DNA of 64,000 nt from Flagellimonas algicola. Its GTDB lineage: Bacteria; Bacteroidota; Bacteroidia; Flavobacteriales; Flavobacteriaceae. How positions within the stretch are numbered: position 1 is the first letter of the stretch; each line of letters begins with the position of its first letter. Position numbers and translations under genes: made by a program. The notes under the pieces are model-generated. The model made no database searches, was not told the origin of the DNA, and saw nothing but the letters and a program-made list of their open reading frames with translations. The stretch is taken from assembly GCF_005937185.1 (NCBI RefSeq), contig NZ_VCNI01000001.1:62001-126000 (forward strand). The letters are read 5' to 3'. This document shows positions 8,551 to 18,528 of the stretch, piece by piece.

Positions 8551-9276
8551 TTATCCTTTGGAAATATCTCCTGAGCCTGATGATTTGCTATTGATTTTTT
8601 TAGGATTCCCGCGGTAGCTGATATCTCCTGATCCAGATACACGTGCATCCAAGGACTGGTTAGCTGTAACTTTGATGTCAGCAGAGCCCGAAACCTGTGC
8701 GGTCACAAATTCCGCTTCCAAAGCATAAGCTTTTACATCTCCAGAACCGGAAACTTGAACGTTTAAGTCGGTAGTTTTTCCTTCTAAATTAATATCTCCT
8801 GAACCAGACAAAGAAGCATCCACACTTTCGGCCTCAATAGTCAGGGAAACATCTCCCGAGCCTGACATGCCCGCATGAAAGTCATCAGCTTTGATAGTAG
8901 TGCGGCTTACCACATCTCCAGAACCTGATAGGGAAACAGAGTTGATGTCCTCGATAGGTACCGTTACTATGATGCCCGAATTCCAGCTGGATGGTCTTAG
9001 ATTAACCCCTCGTTCTTGTTTTACAACCAATTTGCCATTTTTGACTTCGGTTTTAATGTGCTCCAAAAGATTGGATTCCCCCTTCAAGGTAATTTCTCCC
9101 TCTTGCCCGGCAACCAGCTCTAAATCGAACCAGCCTGCCAAAGCAACGGCATCATATTCGCCTACAGAACGCTCTATGGTAACTACGTTCCCGTTCCCTT
9201 TTACTCGCTTTCCCCATTGGGCATTGGTCACTGCCACCATGGACAGCGCAAGTGTTAATGTGATTAGTTTTTTCAT
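8551..9276 (-). CDS. Head GIN domain (DUF2807) secreted protein
   Basis: A 241-residue exported protein with a signal peptide ending near TNAQWG. It holds the putative auto-transporter adhesin, head-GIN domain (DUF2807): after the opening segment with ERSVGEYDAVALAGWFDLEL, a beta-helix-like series of SGSGD repeats recurs every 15-25 residues to the C-terminus. No enzyme motif is visible. It is the last gene of a minus-strand group headed by an ECF sigma factor, 30 bases after the DUF4097-like gene, so it is probably part of an envelope stress or surface regulon. Its molecular function is unknown. Confidence 0.88.
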   Translation of the reverse strand: MKKLITLTLALSMVAVTNAQWGKRVKGNGNVVTIERSVGEYDAVALAGWFDLELVAGQEGEITLKGESNLLEHIKTEVKNGKLVVKQERGVNLRPSSWNSGIIVTVPIEDINSVSLSGSGDVVSRTTIKADDFHAGMSGSGDVSLTIEAESVDASLSGSGDINLEGKTTDLNVQVSGSGDVKAYALEAEFVTAQVSGSADIKVTANQSLDARVSGSGDISYRGNPKKINSKSSGSGDISKG

Positions 9277-9306
9277 GATTGTGTTTTAATTTTTGTTTTT
9301 TGATTT

Positions 9307-10401
9307 TCAATTTTGATAAAAAGTAATCCCCCCGTAATCGGTGGTGATCAGTACAGTATTTCCAGAGTTTTCGGAACCGTAATATCCCTTATAGTACTTT
9401 TCACTGGATTTTTCCTTGCTAATGTTGATTTCGAATGCCTCCTTACCACTAACCCCAGCGTATTCCGCAGATATTTCAAAATCAAAGTGATAATCGGGGT
9501 GGTAGCCAATCTTCATTCCGGTGTAATCTGTTTTAATGTTGACGTCTCCAGCATCAGATGCCATTTGGTTAATTTTTAAGGAACCGTAATCTGAAGTAAT
9601 ACTCACATCTCCATGTACAGTACCCAATTTTACCCCAACATAATCCCCATTTCCAGATACATTGTTCACTTCGTTCACCTCCAAGGAACCATAATCACTG
9701 GCATATTCAAGGTTTTCCATCTCGCGTACCACACTATTGGTATAGTCGGCCTTGATAATTAAGTTGCCTGCTTTTTCTACGGTAAATCCGGAGTAATCCG
9801 CTATGATCTCTGCACTATTGATGTATTCAAAATTGGATCGTGAAGTATAATCAAATCTAAGTTCGTTGTTCCGCCCCCGTAATTCCCCAATATCTATTTT
9901 GCCGTAATCACAACTGATTTTCGCATGGCCATCTACACGGTCCAAATAAATGTTTCCGTAATCATTGCTAAGACTCACACTATTTTTTACCGGGATTTTT
10001 ACTGTATAGTTAACCTGTACGCTCACGTTGTTTCGTCTGCCCCATTTCCAGCCCCAACTTTTTCCACGGTCACCAAACATGGTCCTGGCCGACACAAGGC
10101 TACTGCTATTTTCAAAATCCACATCAATTTCATCCAATCTATCCTGGACCTTTTCCTCGTTGTTGCCATTGGTCTTGATATGGACTTCCACTACCACCCT
10201 GTCTTCGTTCCAGGAGGTAATGTTTAGGTTGCCGTAGCTGTTGCGTACTTTAAATAGCGCATCTGAATTTACATTGAACTCCTTTTTAATAGTCTTTTCC
10301 TTGGTATACCTGCCTTTTAGTTTGCCATTATTGGCAACCAGCATCAGAGGAAGTAGAGCCAATGTCAAAAAGACATATTTATATCGTAATGTTTTCATCA
10401 T
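9307..10401 (-). CDS. DUF4097-type beta-repeat envelope protein
   Basis: A 364-residue exported protein (363 if the second Met is used), with a signal peptide ending near LVANNGK. The body is a right-handed beta-helix-like array in which DYG, DYT and DYS recur about every 20 residues, as in the DUF4097 / putative adhesin families. The start overlaps the end of the upstream anti-sigma-like gene by 23 bases, which suggests translational coupling. It may be a structural or ligand-binding envelope protein controlled by the sigma factor of the same operon. No catalytic residues recognised. Confidence 0.82.
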   Translation of the reverse strand: MMKTLRYKYVFLTLALLPLMLVANNGKLKGRYTKEKTIKKEFNVNSDALFKVRNSYGNLNITSWNEDRVVVEVHIKTNGNNEEKVQDRLDEIDVDFENSSSLVSARTMFGDRGKSWGWKWGRRNNVSVQVNYTVKIPVKNSVSLSNDYGNIYLDRVDGHAKISCDYGKIDIGELRGRNNELRFDYTSRSNFEYINSAEIIADYSGFTVEKAGNLIIKADYTNSVVREMENLEYASDYGSLEVNEVNNVSGNGDYVGVKLGTVHGDVSITSDYGSLKINQMASDAGDVNIKTDYTGMKIGYHPDYHFDFEISAEYAGVSGKEAFEINISKEKSSEKYYKGYYGSENSGNTVLITTDYGGITFYQN

Positions 10402-10939
10402 AATGGGATTTTATATTCTTTATATTTTCAATATTGGACAGCACTTCTTTCAAAAGGTCTATCCGGGTTTGGAAGTTGGTTATCATGGCATTCAGGATAA
10501 TTTTGCTGTTACCTCCGTTTACCAGTTCTTGTTCAAGGGTTTCGTAATCAGTTTCCAATTTTTCCAACTGAACTAAGGTATCGTCTACAAGTTGGGCAGT
10601 TTCAGGAGATTTTTCGTTCCGTAACTGTTGCACCTGTTCTTCAATGAGGTTTACGAAGTAAAATTCGGTCTGTGACACCTCCGGTGCAATTTCCACAACC
10701 TGTTCCTTTATACTGGGCTTGGTATTGATTACCTGAATGCCAAGTAAGCAGAGAAATGCAATGGATGCCGCAATGGAAAGTGGTTTCCACCAATTGGACT
10801 TTTTGGAATTCAAGTGGGTTACCCCTTTGGATTGATTCAATTTCTCCAAAAAACGATCTTGGTGGCCCATTTGGGGCTCCTCAAGGTCTAACTTCCCTTG
10901 AAGTCTTCCGAACAACTCTTCTAGATTATCCTTTTCCAT
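10379..10939 (-). CDS. Membrane protein in the position of an anti-sigma factor
   Basis: 186 residues from MEKDNLEELFGRL; the upstream in-frame extension is rejected because it would lie inside the sigma gene. One transmembrane helix is seen at about residues 50-66 (PLSIAASIAFLCLLGIQVI), with a 49-residue cytosolic N-terminus and a long periplasmic coiled-coil-like C-terminus rich in Glu, Gln and Leu. This topology, and the position two bases after an ECF sigma gene, fit an anti-sigma factor, but no zinc-binding HxxxCxxC motif is visible, so it would be of the non-ZAS kind. The role is inferred from context. Confidence 0.75.
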   Translation of the reverse strand: MEKDNLEELFGRLQGKLDLEEPQMGHQDRFLEKLNQSKGVTHLNSKKSNWWKPLSIAASIAFLCLLGIQVINTKPSIKEQVVEIAPEVSQTEFYFVNLIEEQVQQLRNEKSPETAQLVDDTLVQLEKLETDYETLEQELVNGGNSKIILNAMITNFQTRIDLLKEVLSNIENIKNIKSHYDENITI

Positions 10940-10941
10940 AA

Positions 10942-11499
10942 TCAAACGTTTATTGTCAATTTTTTTCTGAGGCTTTCTTTTGCCCTGGAAATTGTGGTTC
11001 TGCAATTAGCATAGCTAATGTTCATGATGTCACTGATTTCTTCATAATCGTACCCTTCAATTAAATGTAAGGTCAAAGAAACTCTGTAATTGTCTTTCAA
11101 ACTTTTCATGGTCTCCATCACTTTTTGAGCCTTCAGTTCTGTATAACCATTGTGATCAAGATCAACTCCGTCATTATCTTCGACCTTGTACATTACATCA
11201 TCCAAATCAACAGCTCTTGTTTTTTGCTGTTTTTTGTAATGATAGATGCTATTGTTTATCACAATACGTTTCAACCAAGCTCCAAAAGTGACGTCTCCTT
11301 TAAAAGTGTTCAGTTTCGTAAACGCATTCAAAAACGATTCCTGCATCACATCTTCAGCTTCGGCGGAGTCCTTTACAATCCTAAAGGCTGTGTTGTACAT
11401 GGCCTTGTAATAGCGGTTGTAAACCTCCATCTGTGCACTAGATTTGCCTATTAAGCACGATTGAAGCAGCGCATCTATATGTTCATTTTGGTGGCTCAA
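10942..11499 (-). CDS. ECF RNA polymerase sigma factor
   Basis: A 185-residue sigma-70 family factor of the extracytoplasmic-function class. Region 2 is clear (YNTAFRIVKDSAEAEDVMQE) with the FLNAFTKLNTF stretch and GAWLKRIVINN after it, and region 4 ends in YEEISDIMNISYANCRTTIS followed by RAKESLRKKL, a normal recognition-helix end. It heads a four-gene minus-strand operon with a probable anti-sigma factor and two surface proteins. The usual scheme would be autoregulation of this operon upon an envelope signal, but no ECF-type promoter was recognised in the 215 bases shared with lon. Confidence 0.93.
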   Translation of the reverse strand: MSHQNEHIDALLQSCLIGKSSAQMEVYNRYYKAMYNTAFRIVKDSAEAEDVMQESFLNAFTKLNTFKGDVTFGAWLKRIVINNSIYHYKKQQKTRAVDLDDVMYKVEDNDGVDLDHNGYTELKAQKVMETMKSLKDNYRVSLTLHLIEGYDYEEISDIMNISYANCRTTISRAKESLRKKLTINV

Positions 11500-11714
11500 A
11501 AAATGAATGGTTTGTCTTATAGAGGGATGAAATTATCAATTGTTACACTTTTTCTGAAATTTTAATTTTTAATGGCACAAGAATTGCCCTTGTAGCTAAG
11601 AATAAGGGTTCAAAAGCCTTGATATCACCCACTTTGAGTGTGATTTGTAGGTTTATAGCCCATAAATGGACTGAAGATATATGTCATTGATGACAAAATG
11701 ACCGAAAATTAGAT

Positions 11715-14165
11715 ATGGGAGAGATAAAAATTTCAAGTTTAGACAATATATCCATGCAAGGTTTGGAGGAAGATGCCGAGTTGATACCCTTGCTAACCCC
11801 GGAAGATGAGGAGGAGATGAATCGGGAAATGCTACCTGAAACCCTTCCTGTGCTTCCGTTGCGCAATACCGTTTTATTTCCTGGAGTTGTTATACCCATT
11901 ACGGCGGGTAGGGACAAATCCATTAATTTGATCAAGGATGCCAACAACGGCTCAAAGACCATTGGGGTAGTATCCCAAAAAGATGAGGAAACCGAAAACC
12001 CAGGGGTAGAGGATATCAATACTTTGGGTACTGTTGCAAGGATTTTACGGGTCCTACAAATGCCAGATGGGAACACTACGGTGATCATCCAGGGTAAAAA
12101 GCGTTTTGAGATTGCGGAGGTCATCACGGAGAAACCTTATTTTACGGCAACCGTGAGAGAAGCTTCGGAAGAACGCCCGGATGAGTCCAGTGAAGAATTT
12201 GCTGCTATCATTGATTCCATCAAAGAGCTGGCCTTTAAAATAATCAAGGACAACCCCAACATACCCAGCGAAGCCACCTTCGCCATCAAGAACATCCAGA
12301 GCAATTCCTTCTTGATCAACTTTGTTTCCTCCAATCTGAATTTGACGGTTGCTGAGAAACAAAACTTGTTGGAAATCCCTAATCTGCAAGATCGCGCTTT
12401 GACCACATTGAAGTACATGAACATGGAACTTCAAAAACTGGAGCTAAAGAATGACATCCAGTCCAAGGTGCGCAACGATATGGATCAGCAGCAAAGGGAA
12501 TATTTCCTTCACCAACAGATGAAAACCATTCAGGAAGAATTGGGAGGAATTTCCTATGAAGAGGAAGTGGACGAGATGCGCGTCAAGGCCAAAAAGAAAA
12601 AATGGGATACGAAAGTAAAAGAGCATTTTGAAAAGGAATTGTCCAAAATGCAACGCATGAATCCCCAAGTTGCTGAATATTCCATTCAAAGGAACTATTT
12701 GGACCTGTTTTTAGATCTCCCCTGGAACGAGTTTTCCAAGGATAAGTTTGATTTAAAGCGGGCCCAACAAATCCTGGATAGAGATCATTACGGTCTGGAG
12801 GACGTAAAGCGAAGAATCATAGAATATTTGGCAGTCTTAAAGCTGCGCAATGACATGAAATCGCCCATCCTTTGCCTGTATGGCCCTCCTGGGGTAGGTA
12901 AGACATCCCTTGGGAAATCCGTAGCGGAAGCGTTGGGAAGGGAATATGTGCGTATGTCCTTGGGTGGACTCAGGGACGAGGCCGAAATCCGTGGTCACCG
13001 AAAAACCTACATTGGTGCCATGCCAGGTAGAATTGTACAAAGTTTGAAGAAGGCGGGTACTTCCAATCCAGTTTTTATCCTGGATGAAATCGATAAACTT
13101 TCAAACAGTCATCAAGGTGATCCTTCTTCCGCTATGCTGGAGGTTTTAGATCCTGAACAAAACAGCGAATTCTACGATAACTTTCTGGAGATGGGCTATG
13201 ATTTATCCAAAGTGATGTTCATTGCAACGGCCAATAATTTGGGAACCATTCAACCTGCACTGCGGGATAGAATGGAGATTATCAATGTAACGGGTTATAC
13301 CATTGAGGAAAAGGTGGAGATTGCCAAAAAGCATTTGCTTCCCAAGCAATTGAAAGAACATGGACTTTCTACCAAGGATTTGAAAATTGGGAAACCCCAA
13401 TTGGAAAAAATCGTTGAAGGTTACACACGGGAATCCGGAGTTAGAAATCTGGAGAAACAATTGGCTAAAATGGTGCGCTATGCAGCCAAATCCATTGCGA
13501 TAGAAGAGGAATACCATATAAAGGTAACTAACGAAGATGTGGAAAAGGTATTGGGTCCCGCACGTTTGGAACGGGATAAATACGAAAACAACGATGTTGC
13601 CGGTGTAGTAACCGGTTTGGCCTGGACTAGTGTTGGTGGCGACATTCTGTTTATCGAGTCCATTCTTTCCAAAGGAAAAGGAACCTTAAACATTACAGGA
13701 AACTTGGGCAAAGTAATGAAAGAGTCCGCCACAATTGCCATGGAGTATATCAAGTCCAATTCCGATTTGTTTGGAATTAACCCTGATGTGTTTGACAAAT
13801 ACAACGTGCACATCCACGTGCCTGAAGGTGCAACGCCAAAGGATGGTCCCAGTGCGGGAATTACCATGTTGACTTCCTTGGTTTCCTTGTTTACGCAACG
13901 AAAGGTGAAGAAGAGCTTGGCCATGACAGGGGAGATAACACTTCGTGGAAAGGTACTTCCCGTTGGTGGAATCAAAGAAAAAATCCTGGCTGCAAAAAGG
14001 GCAAGAATCAAGGAAATTATTCTATGCGAGGATAACCGTAAGGACATTGAGGAAATCAAACAAGATTATCTCAAAGGTCTTACGTTCCACTATGTGTCGG
14101 ATATGAGTGAGGTCATCGACATTGCTGTTACCAGCAGAAAAGTAAAGAACGCAAAAGCACTCTAA
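11715..14165 (+). CDS. lon: ATP-dependent Lon protease
   Basis: Degrades misfolded and short-lived regulatory proteins in the cytosol. The 816-residue product has the N-terminal LON substrate-binding domain (starting around [14 protein letters not shown]), a coiled-coil linker, the AAA+ module with Walker A GPPGVGKT (about 390-397), Walker [11 protein letters not shown] and the RDRMEII sensor region, and the C-terminal serine protease domain with [10 protein letters not shown] (Ser713) and the GGIKEK lysine of the Ser-Lys dyad. Complete. It is divergent from the ECF sigma operon and followed 49 bases later by cmk. Confidence 0.98.
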   Translation: MGEIKISSLDNISMQGLEEDAELIPLLTPEDEEEMNREMLPETLPVLPLRNTVLFPGVVIPITAGRDKSINLIKDANNGSKTIGVVSQKDEETENPGVEDINTLGTVARILRVLQMPDGNTTVIIQGKKRFEIAEVITEKPYFTATVREASEERPDESSEEFAAIIDSIKELAFKIIKDNPNIPSEATFAIKNIQSNSFLINFVSSNLNLTVAEKQNLLEIPNLQDRALTTLKYMNMELQKLELKNDIQSKVRNDMDQQQREYFLHQQMKTIQEELGGISYEEEVDEMRVKAKKKKWDTKVKEHFEKELSKMQRMNPQVAEYSIQRNYLDLFLDLPWNEFSKDKFDLKRAQQILDRDHYGLEDVKRRIIEYLAVLKLRNDMKSPILCLYGPPGVGKTSLGKSVAEALGREYVRMSLGGLRDEAEIRGHRKTYIGAMPGRIVQSLKKAGTSNPVFILDEIDKLSNSHQGDPSSAMLEVLDPEQNSEFYDNFLEMGYDLSKVMFIATANNLGTIQPALRDRMEIINVTGYTIEEKVEIAKKHLLPKQLKEHGLSTKDLKIGKPQLEKIVEGYTRESGVRNLEKQLAKMVRYAAKSIAIEEEYHIKVTNEDVEKVLGPARLERDKYENNDVAGVVTGLAWTSVGGDILFIESILSKGKGTLNITGNLGKVMKESATIAMEYIKSNSDLFGINPDVFDKYNVHIHVPEGATPKDGPSAGITMLTSLVSLFTQRKVKKSLAMTGEITLRGKVLPVGGIKEKILAAKRARIKEIILCEDNRKDIEEIKQDYLKGLTFHYVSDMSEVIDIAVTSRKVKNAKAL

Positions 14166-14214
14166 TTTAATTTAACGTACGGGAATTTCCTCCAATTCTA
14201 TCTATTTTTGGGAT

Positions 14215-14907
14215 ATGGGAAAAATAACCATAGCCATAGATGGCTATTCTTCCACCGGAAAGAGCACCATAGCTAAAAAATTGGCCAATGCGCTTAACTA
14301 TATTTACGTGGATACTGGTGCCATGTACAGGGCAGTTACCCTTCATGCATTGAACAATAACTACTTGGGTAGTGAAGAAGATATTCCGTCCTTGATTGCC
14401 GATTTACCCAAGATTGATTTAAATTTTGTTCCCAACCCAGCATTGGAGATGTCGGAAATGTTCTTGAACGGGAAAAATGTTGAAAGGGAAATTAGAGCTA
14501 TGGAAGTGTCTAGGCATGTGAGCAAGGTGGCTACCATTCCCGAAGTACGGCATAAGCTAGTAGAGATGCAACAACAAATGGGAATGGACAAAGGTCTAGT
14601 TATGGACGGAAGGGACATTGGAACGGTGGTTTTCCCGGATGCGGAGCTGAAGATCTACATGACTGCCTCCCCAAAAGCTAGGGCCACACGGCGTTATAAA
14701 GAACTTTTAGATCGAGGGGAAATAGTATCTTATGAAGAGGTTTTGGAAAACGTCCAGAAAAGAGATTTTATAGATTCCACCCGAGAAGTCTCCCCTTTAC
14801 GGAAGGCGGATGACGCCATAGAATTTGATAATAGTGATATGGGACTGGAAGAGCAGTTTGAGCGGGTTTATGCGAGTGCCAAAAGAGTGATTGCAAATCA
14901 GAAGTAG
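14215..14907 (+). CDS. cmk: Cytidylate kinase
   Basis: Phosphorylates CMP and dCMP with ATP in pyrimidine nucleotide recycling. The 230-residue product starts MGKITIAIDGYSSTGKSTIA, with the P-loop at residues 9-17, the VDTGAMYRAV substrate motif, VMDGRDIGTVVFPDA and the lid segment TASPKARATRRYKE. A -7-like TATTTTTG lies at 14203-14210, very close to the ATG, with no good -33, so the gene may mostly be read from the lon side. Confidence 0.96.
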   Translation: MGKITIAIDGYSSTGKSTIAKKLANALNYIYVDTGAMYRAVTLHALNNNYLGSEEDIPSLIADLPKIDLNFVPNPALEMSEMFLNGKNVEREIRAMEVSRHVSKVATIPEVRHKLVEMQQQMGMDKGLVMDGRDIGTVVFPDAELKIYMTASPKARATRRYKELLDRGEIVSYEEVLENVQKRDFIDSTREVSPLRKADDAIEFDNSDMGLEEQFERVYASAKRVIANQK

Positions 14908-15032
14908 AAATTCCTCCCCAAAAGAGTTAGTTTTTTTGGTGCTCACCCATCGTTTTGTGTAAAATTCGTTTTAATGCATTTTTACATTGTGCTGTAAAGC
15001 TTTTTTTAACAAAAGCATCCTATAGCAATAGT

Positions 15033-15749
15033 TTATTTGAGTGAAATTCTAATCCTACATGGTTTAGTATTTTTAGAAAAATCTATATAGATAGGCCAAA
15101 TTCCATCTTGATGAAGACCAAGACCTATAACCTTGTTTGATCCAAAGGCTAAATCACTCACATTGTTTTTTGATTCTTCTATGGAATATCTCAAGATATT
15201 TTTAGAAGAATGTGGTTCTGAAAAATACTGAAGACCGTACCAAAACCTTTTTTTTCTTTTGATTTTTTTAATGTATTCATCTGCTTTCTCAGATGGAATG
15301 CCAAACCATCCATAAACATTTCTTTTTTGTTCGAGGTCTAATTTATTAGCGATCTTCGAAGCATGACGGCCCCAACAAACTACATTAGCCAAACCGTCAA
15401 CAGACGCTACACTCCAATTATTTATTAGACTTGAATCATAAATAATTAATGAGGTTGAATCTGTATAGAGTTCACCTATTTTTTCAGTAGAAGATATTTC
15501 TTCATCATTCAATTCAACAACGAGTTCGTCCCATTCTTGAAACTCGTTTTTTGATTTAATACCAAATACGTTGTACAATTTATTTTCAACAGCCGCAAAA
15601 AATAAATTGTATTCACCAAACTCGATAATACCATATTTATCTGTAACATCATCATTAATAAAGTCCTCACTATAATAGTCCATGGAGTCAAGATCTATTA
15701 TTTGGAGTTTATTATTAGTAATTCTTATTTCACCTAACTTAGTTTTCAT
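15033..15749 (-). CDS. Hypothetical protein, AT-rich orphan
   Basis: I do not recognise this 238-residue protein. It has no signal peptide, no membrane segment and no obvious catalytic motif. The C-terminal part contains VIGLGLHQDGIWPIYIDFSK, a small glycine/aspartate pattern followed by strands, somewhat like bacterial immunity or DUF4241-type proteins, but this is weak. Its codons are visibly richer in A and T than those of lon, cmk and rpsA, and it stands alone between non-coding flanks (125 and 340 bases), which suggests horizontal transfer. Confidence 0.6.
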   Translation of the reverse strand: MKTKLGEIRITNNKLQIIDLDSMDYYSEDFINDDVTDKYGIIEFGEYNLFFAAVENKLYNVFGIKSKNEFQEWDELVVELNDEEISSTEKIGELYTDSTSLIIYDSSLINNWSVASVDGLANVVCWGRHASKIANKLDLEQKRNVYGWFGIPSEKADEYIKKIKRKKRFWYGLQYFSEPHSSKNILRYSIEESKNNVSDLAFGSNKVIGLGLHQDGIWPIYIDFSKNTKPCRIRISLK

Positions 15750-16089
15750 AGTAATGTTATAGTTTGGTACTGCTTTACAACATCAAGCTAAAAATTGTAT
15801 GTAATGATTTTTTAGCATGCGATAAGTGAAGTTCAAACTTCTTACGTTTGGAATCCATTACAAATTGATGAATGCCCCTTTTGAGTTGACGGATGGGGAA
15901 AACGTCTTCCTTTTTTATAGATGCTGACTAACAGAAACGAGAATAAATGTTTGAAATCCACCTTTATGTGTCCTGGAGTAGGTTTCCGGTGTTCTTTAAC
16001 TTGCAGTTTTGGCCATATCCGAGTATCATTTGTCCTTCTTTACGCTTGTTTTTTGAATAGTTTTAGCCTTTGGATAAATTGAAAATTCT
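15750..16089. other. Intergenic stretch with no recognised gene
   Basis: 340 AT-rich bases between the orphan gene and the metallo-hydrolase gene, which point away from each other. One small hairpin, GAAGT-TCAA-ACTTC, is visible around 15829-15842. No RNA gene, terminator or convincing promoter could be identified, and no protein remnant was recognised in the frames examined. Confidence 0.5.
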
Positions 16090-17586
16090 ATGATGTTCCA
16101 TCGTAAATCTCTGGGGTTGATGCTACTCATTCAATGCCTACTTTCTTACTTTGCAATAGGTCAGGATATTTCCCATAAAAGGGATCAACAGCAAGCTGTG
16201 ACATTATTTAAAAGCTTGAAGGAAGTTGAGCATTCAGAATGGTATAAAGGAGTTCAAAAAGTAAGCTTCACCTTAATAGGCTTGAACAATAACCCACGAC
16301 AAGCTTATGATATGACCAAAAAGGTCAAAATTGAAGATTCCAAAGAAACTTTTATAGGTCATTGGTTCTACGACTTTGAAAATAAAAAATATAGGAACTA
16401 CACCCGGGCATTATATCATGGTGGTCATGACCTTCGGTTTGAAGAACTCAATCATAAAGATACCTCCTATTACATAACCACTCAATTGAGGAAGTACAAT
16501 TCAGCGAGCAACCCATTTGAAAATACTAAGGACGATTGTATGAATATCCCTGGTCTGTGGCTGTCCAAATTGGATGATGAAAATCTAGGACTGTCATATA
16601 TTGGCAAATCTGAGCAGGGCCAAGAGATTATTGAGTTGACCTTTAATGGATTGAGGAGGAGACTTTACATCAATGATTCCAATATGCTTCAAAAGGTGAG
16701 CTGGGTGACCAATGACCTTATAAGGGGTAAGAGACAGAATACCATTTCTTATGGTAAAAGAATTAATTTGTACGGATTTAAGGTGCCTAATAGCATTGAA
16801 AAATATGTTGATGATGAGAAGCGACAGATAAGAACTATAAAACGAGTCCAGTCTGATAAATTGTTGGAAGATACCTTTAGATTGGATAAAGATTTATCCT
16901 TGTTTGATAAGGATTCATGGGTGTTGAAAGCCGTATCTAAAAATGTATTTCAATATCAGGGTCTGGGCGGGCAGCTCTACAATATTTCATTTGTTGTTTT
17001 TCCCAATTTTATATTGGTCTATGATGCCATACTTAGTCCTGGAATCACCAATAAATTCTTGGACTTAATAAAAAAGGATTTTCCCAATAAACCCGTAAAG
17101 TATGTGGTGCTGAGTCATAATCACACTGATCATGTTAGCGGGTTACGTGGATATAATTTAGAAGGGGTTACCGTATTGACATCCAAGAAAACCCAAGGTC
17201 GGGTAGGTCAGTACATAGCTGAAGAAAATCGAAAGTGTATGATAGAGACTATTGACCCGGGTAGGTCTAAGGGCATATCGGATGGCAACGTAGAGTTAAC
17301 GGTGGAAAATGTTGGCAGGACTCCCCATGTGGATGATATGCTCTATGTTATAGTGAATTCGGATGAAGTTGTGATTGAGGCCGACAGTTTTTTTGAATTT
17401 TCACCATGGGGTGATATTTTCTGCTTTTTTTTGGATTGGGTCCGTGCAAATAAGCTGGATGATTTTACCATTATAGGGACTCACCTTAGACCTACTTCTT
17501 TCGAAGGGATTAAGCAGGCGAAGGAAGAATCATCTAAAGGAGTTTATCCAGAATACCTAAAAAAGCAAGGACTTTTGGATCAATAG
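16090..17586 (+). CDS. Secreted metallo-beta-lactamase-fold hydrolase
   Basis: A 498-residue exported protein; the signal peptide ends near YFAIGQDIS. The first 280 residues are a beta-rich region without a clear family. The C-terminal half is a metallo-beta-lactamase fold with the dinuclear zinc motif HNHTDHVSGL (about residues 343-352), a later RTPHVDDMLYV segment with the third-site His, EADSFFEF supplying the bridging Asp, and a last His at IIGTHLRPT. The substrate is unknown; the fold covers many hydrolases and nothing here marks a beta-lactamase. It precedes a GlxA-type regulator on the same strand, 54 bases away. Confidence 0.82.
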   Translation: MMFHRKSLGLMLLIQCLLSYFAIGQDISHKRDQQQAVTLFKSLKEVEHSEWYKGVQKVSFTLIGLNNNPRQAYDMTKKVKIEDSKETFIGHWFYDFENKKYRNYTRALYHGGHDLRFEELNHKDTSYYITTQLRKYNSASNPFENTKDDCMNIPGLWLSKLDDENLGLSYIGKSEQGQEIIELTFNGLRRRLYINDSNMLQKVSWVTNDLIRGKRQNTISYGKRINLYGFKVPNSIEKYVDDEKRQIRTIKRVQSDKLLEDTFRLDKDLSLFDKDSWVLKAVSKNVFQYQGLGGQLYNISFVVFPNFILVYDAILSPGITNKFLDLIKKDFPNKPVKYVVLSHNHTDHVSGLRGYNLEGVTVLTSKKTQGRVGQYIAEENRKCMIETIDPGRSKGISDGNVELTVENVGRTPHVDDMLYVIVNSDEVVIEADSFFEFSPWGDIFCFFLDWVRANKLDDFTIIGTHLRPTSFEGIKQAKEESSKGVYPEYLKKQGLLDQ

Positions 17587-17640
17587 GGTGTTGATCTTTA
17601 TAAAGGAAAAGTTATCTTGAATTAATACTGAGAAACAAAT

Positions 17641-18528
17641 ATGTCAAAAACTGTATTTCTGTTGCTGCCCAGATTGCAGATTTTAGATTTGGCCGGTCCC
17701 GCTCAAGTCTATGATCAAGCCAATGATTCGGGTGCCAATTACGAAATCGAATTTGTGGGTGTATCAGATAGAATTGTTACGGCACAAGGACCTGTTTTTA
17801 GTGAACTACGGTATTTTGAGGAAGTTGAACTTAATAAGGGAGATACGCTTTTTATCCCAGGAACCAGGCCAGAACTGCTTAATCAAAACTATTACGACCA
17901 GCTGCCCAAAAGCCTTTGGGAGTGGTTGTGGTCACTTTACAATGAAGATGTAAGGATTTGTTCTGTCTGCACCGGCTCTTTTTTTCTTGCGGAAGCAGGA
18001 CTTTTAAATGGGAAATCCTGCACAACCCATTGGACGTGTCAGGAAATTTTTCAGAAAAGTTATCGGGAGATCAATGTTATGCCCGATGTGCTATATACCA
18101 AAGAATTTCCTGTTTATACCAGTGCGGGAGTCGCCTCGGGAATAGATCTTTCCCTTGCACTTGTTGAGGAAGATTACGGACCCTATATAGCATCCGATGT
18201 TGCAGCTAAGTTGATTGTCTATTATAGAAGAAATCCTGAGGATCATCAAGTAAGTACCTATTTCAATTATAGAAATCATCCCTATGGGGGAATTCATAAA
18301 GTGCAGAACCTAATCACACGGTTTCCTAAAAGAAAGTTCAACTTGGACAGGTTAGCTGAGGAAGCAAACATGAGCTCGCGCAATCTGACCCGTAAGTTTA
18401 AAGAAGCAACGGGCGTAACCATTACTGAATTTAGTCAAATCGTAAAACTGGAATTGGCCAAAAACTTGATAAACTTTTCGAACAATACCGTGGATGAGTC
18501 CGCACGGCTTTCTGGCCTCTCAAATTAA
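17641..18528 (+). CDS. GlxA-family transcriptional regulator (DJ-1/PfpI + AraC), frameshifted
   Basis: The first 190 residues are a DJ-1/PfpI domain with the nucleophile-elbow segment SVCTGSFFLAEAGLL and the THW motif, and the rest is an AraC-type DNA-binding domain (NLDRLAEEANMSSRNLTRKF). Reading stops at residue 295, inside the second helix-turn-helix, at TAA 18526-18528. In the -1 frame the missing end continues perfectly from 18525 to 18593. So a one-base deletion near 18520-18527 has cut off the second DNA-recognition helix, and this protein is probably unable to bind DNA normally. An error in the sequence is possible. Family members respond to small metabolites; the target here is unknown. 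Confidence 0.85.
   Translation: MSKTVFLLLPRLQILDLAGPAQVYDQANDSGANYEIEFVGVSDRIVTAQGPVFSELRYFEEVELNKGDTLFIPGTRPELLNQNYYDQLPKSLWEWLWSLYNEDVRICSVCTGSFFLAEAGLLNGKSCTTHWTCQEIFQKSYREINVMPDVLYTKEFPVYTSAGVASGIDLSLALVEEDYGPYIASDVAAKLIVYYRRNPEDHQVSTYFNYRNHPYGGIHKVQNLITRFPKRKFNLDRLAEEANMSSRNLTRKFKEATGVTITEFSQIVKLELAKNLINFSNNTVDESARLSGLSN

Noticed and set aside
8891..9289. A 132-codon plus-strand frame opposite the head-GIN gene.
   Set aside because: Mirror of the repeated GSGD codons; no start site or family.
13478..14059. A 193-codon minus-strand frame inside lon.
   Set aside because: Antisense to a conserved protease domain with Ser and Lys motifs; only the lon frame is coding.
16090..17586. Beta-lactamase label for the metallo-beta-lactamase-fold protein.
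   Set aside because: Only the general metal motif is shared; the long N-terminal domain and the absence of lactamase-specific features argue against it.
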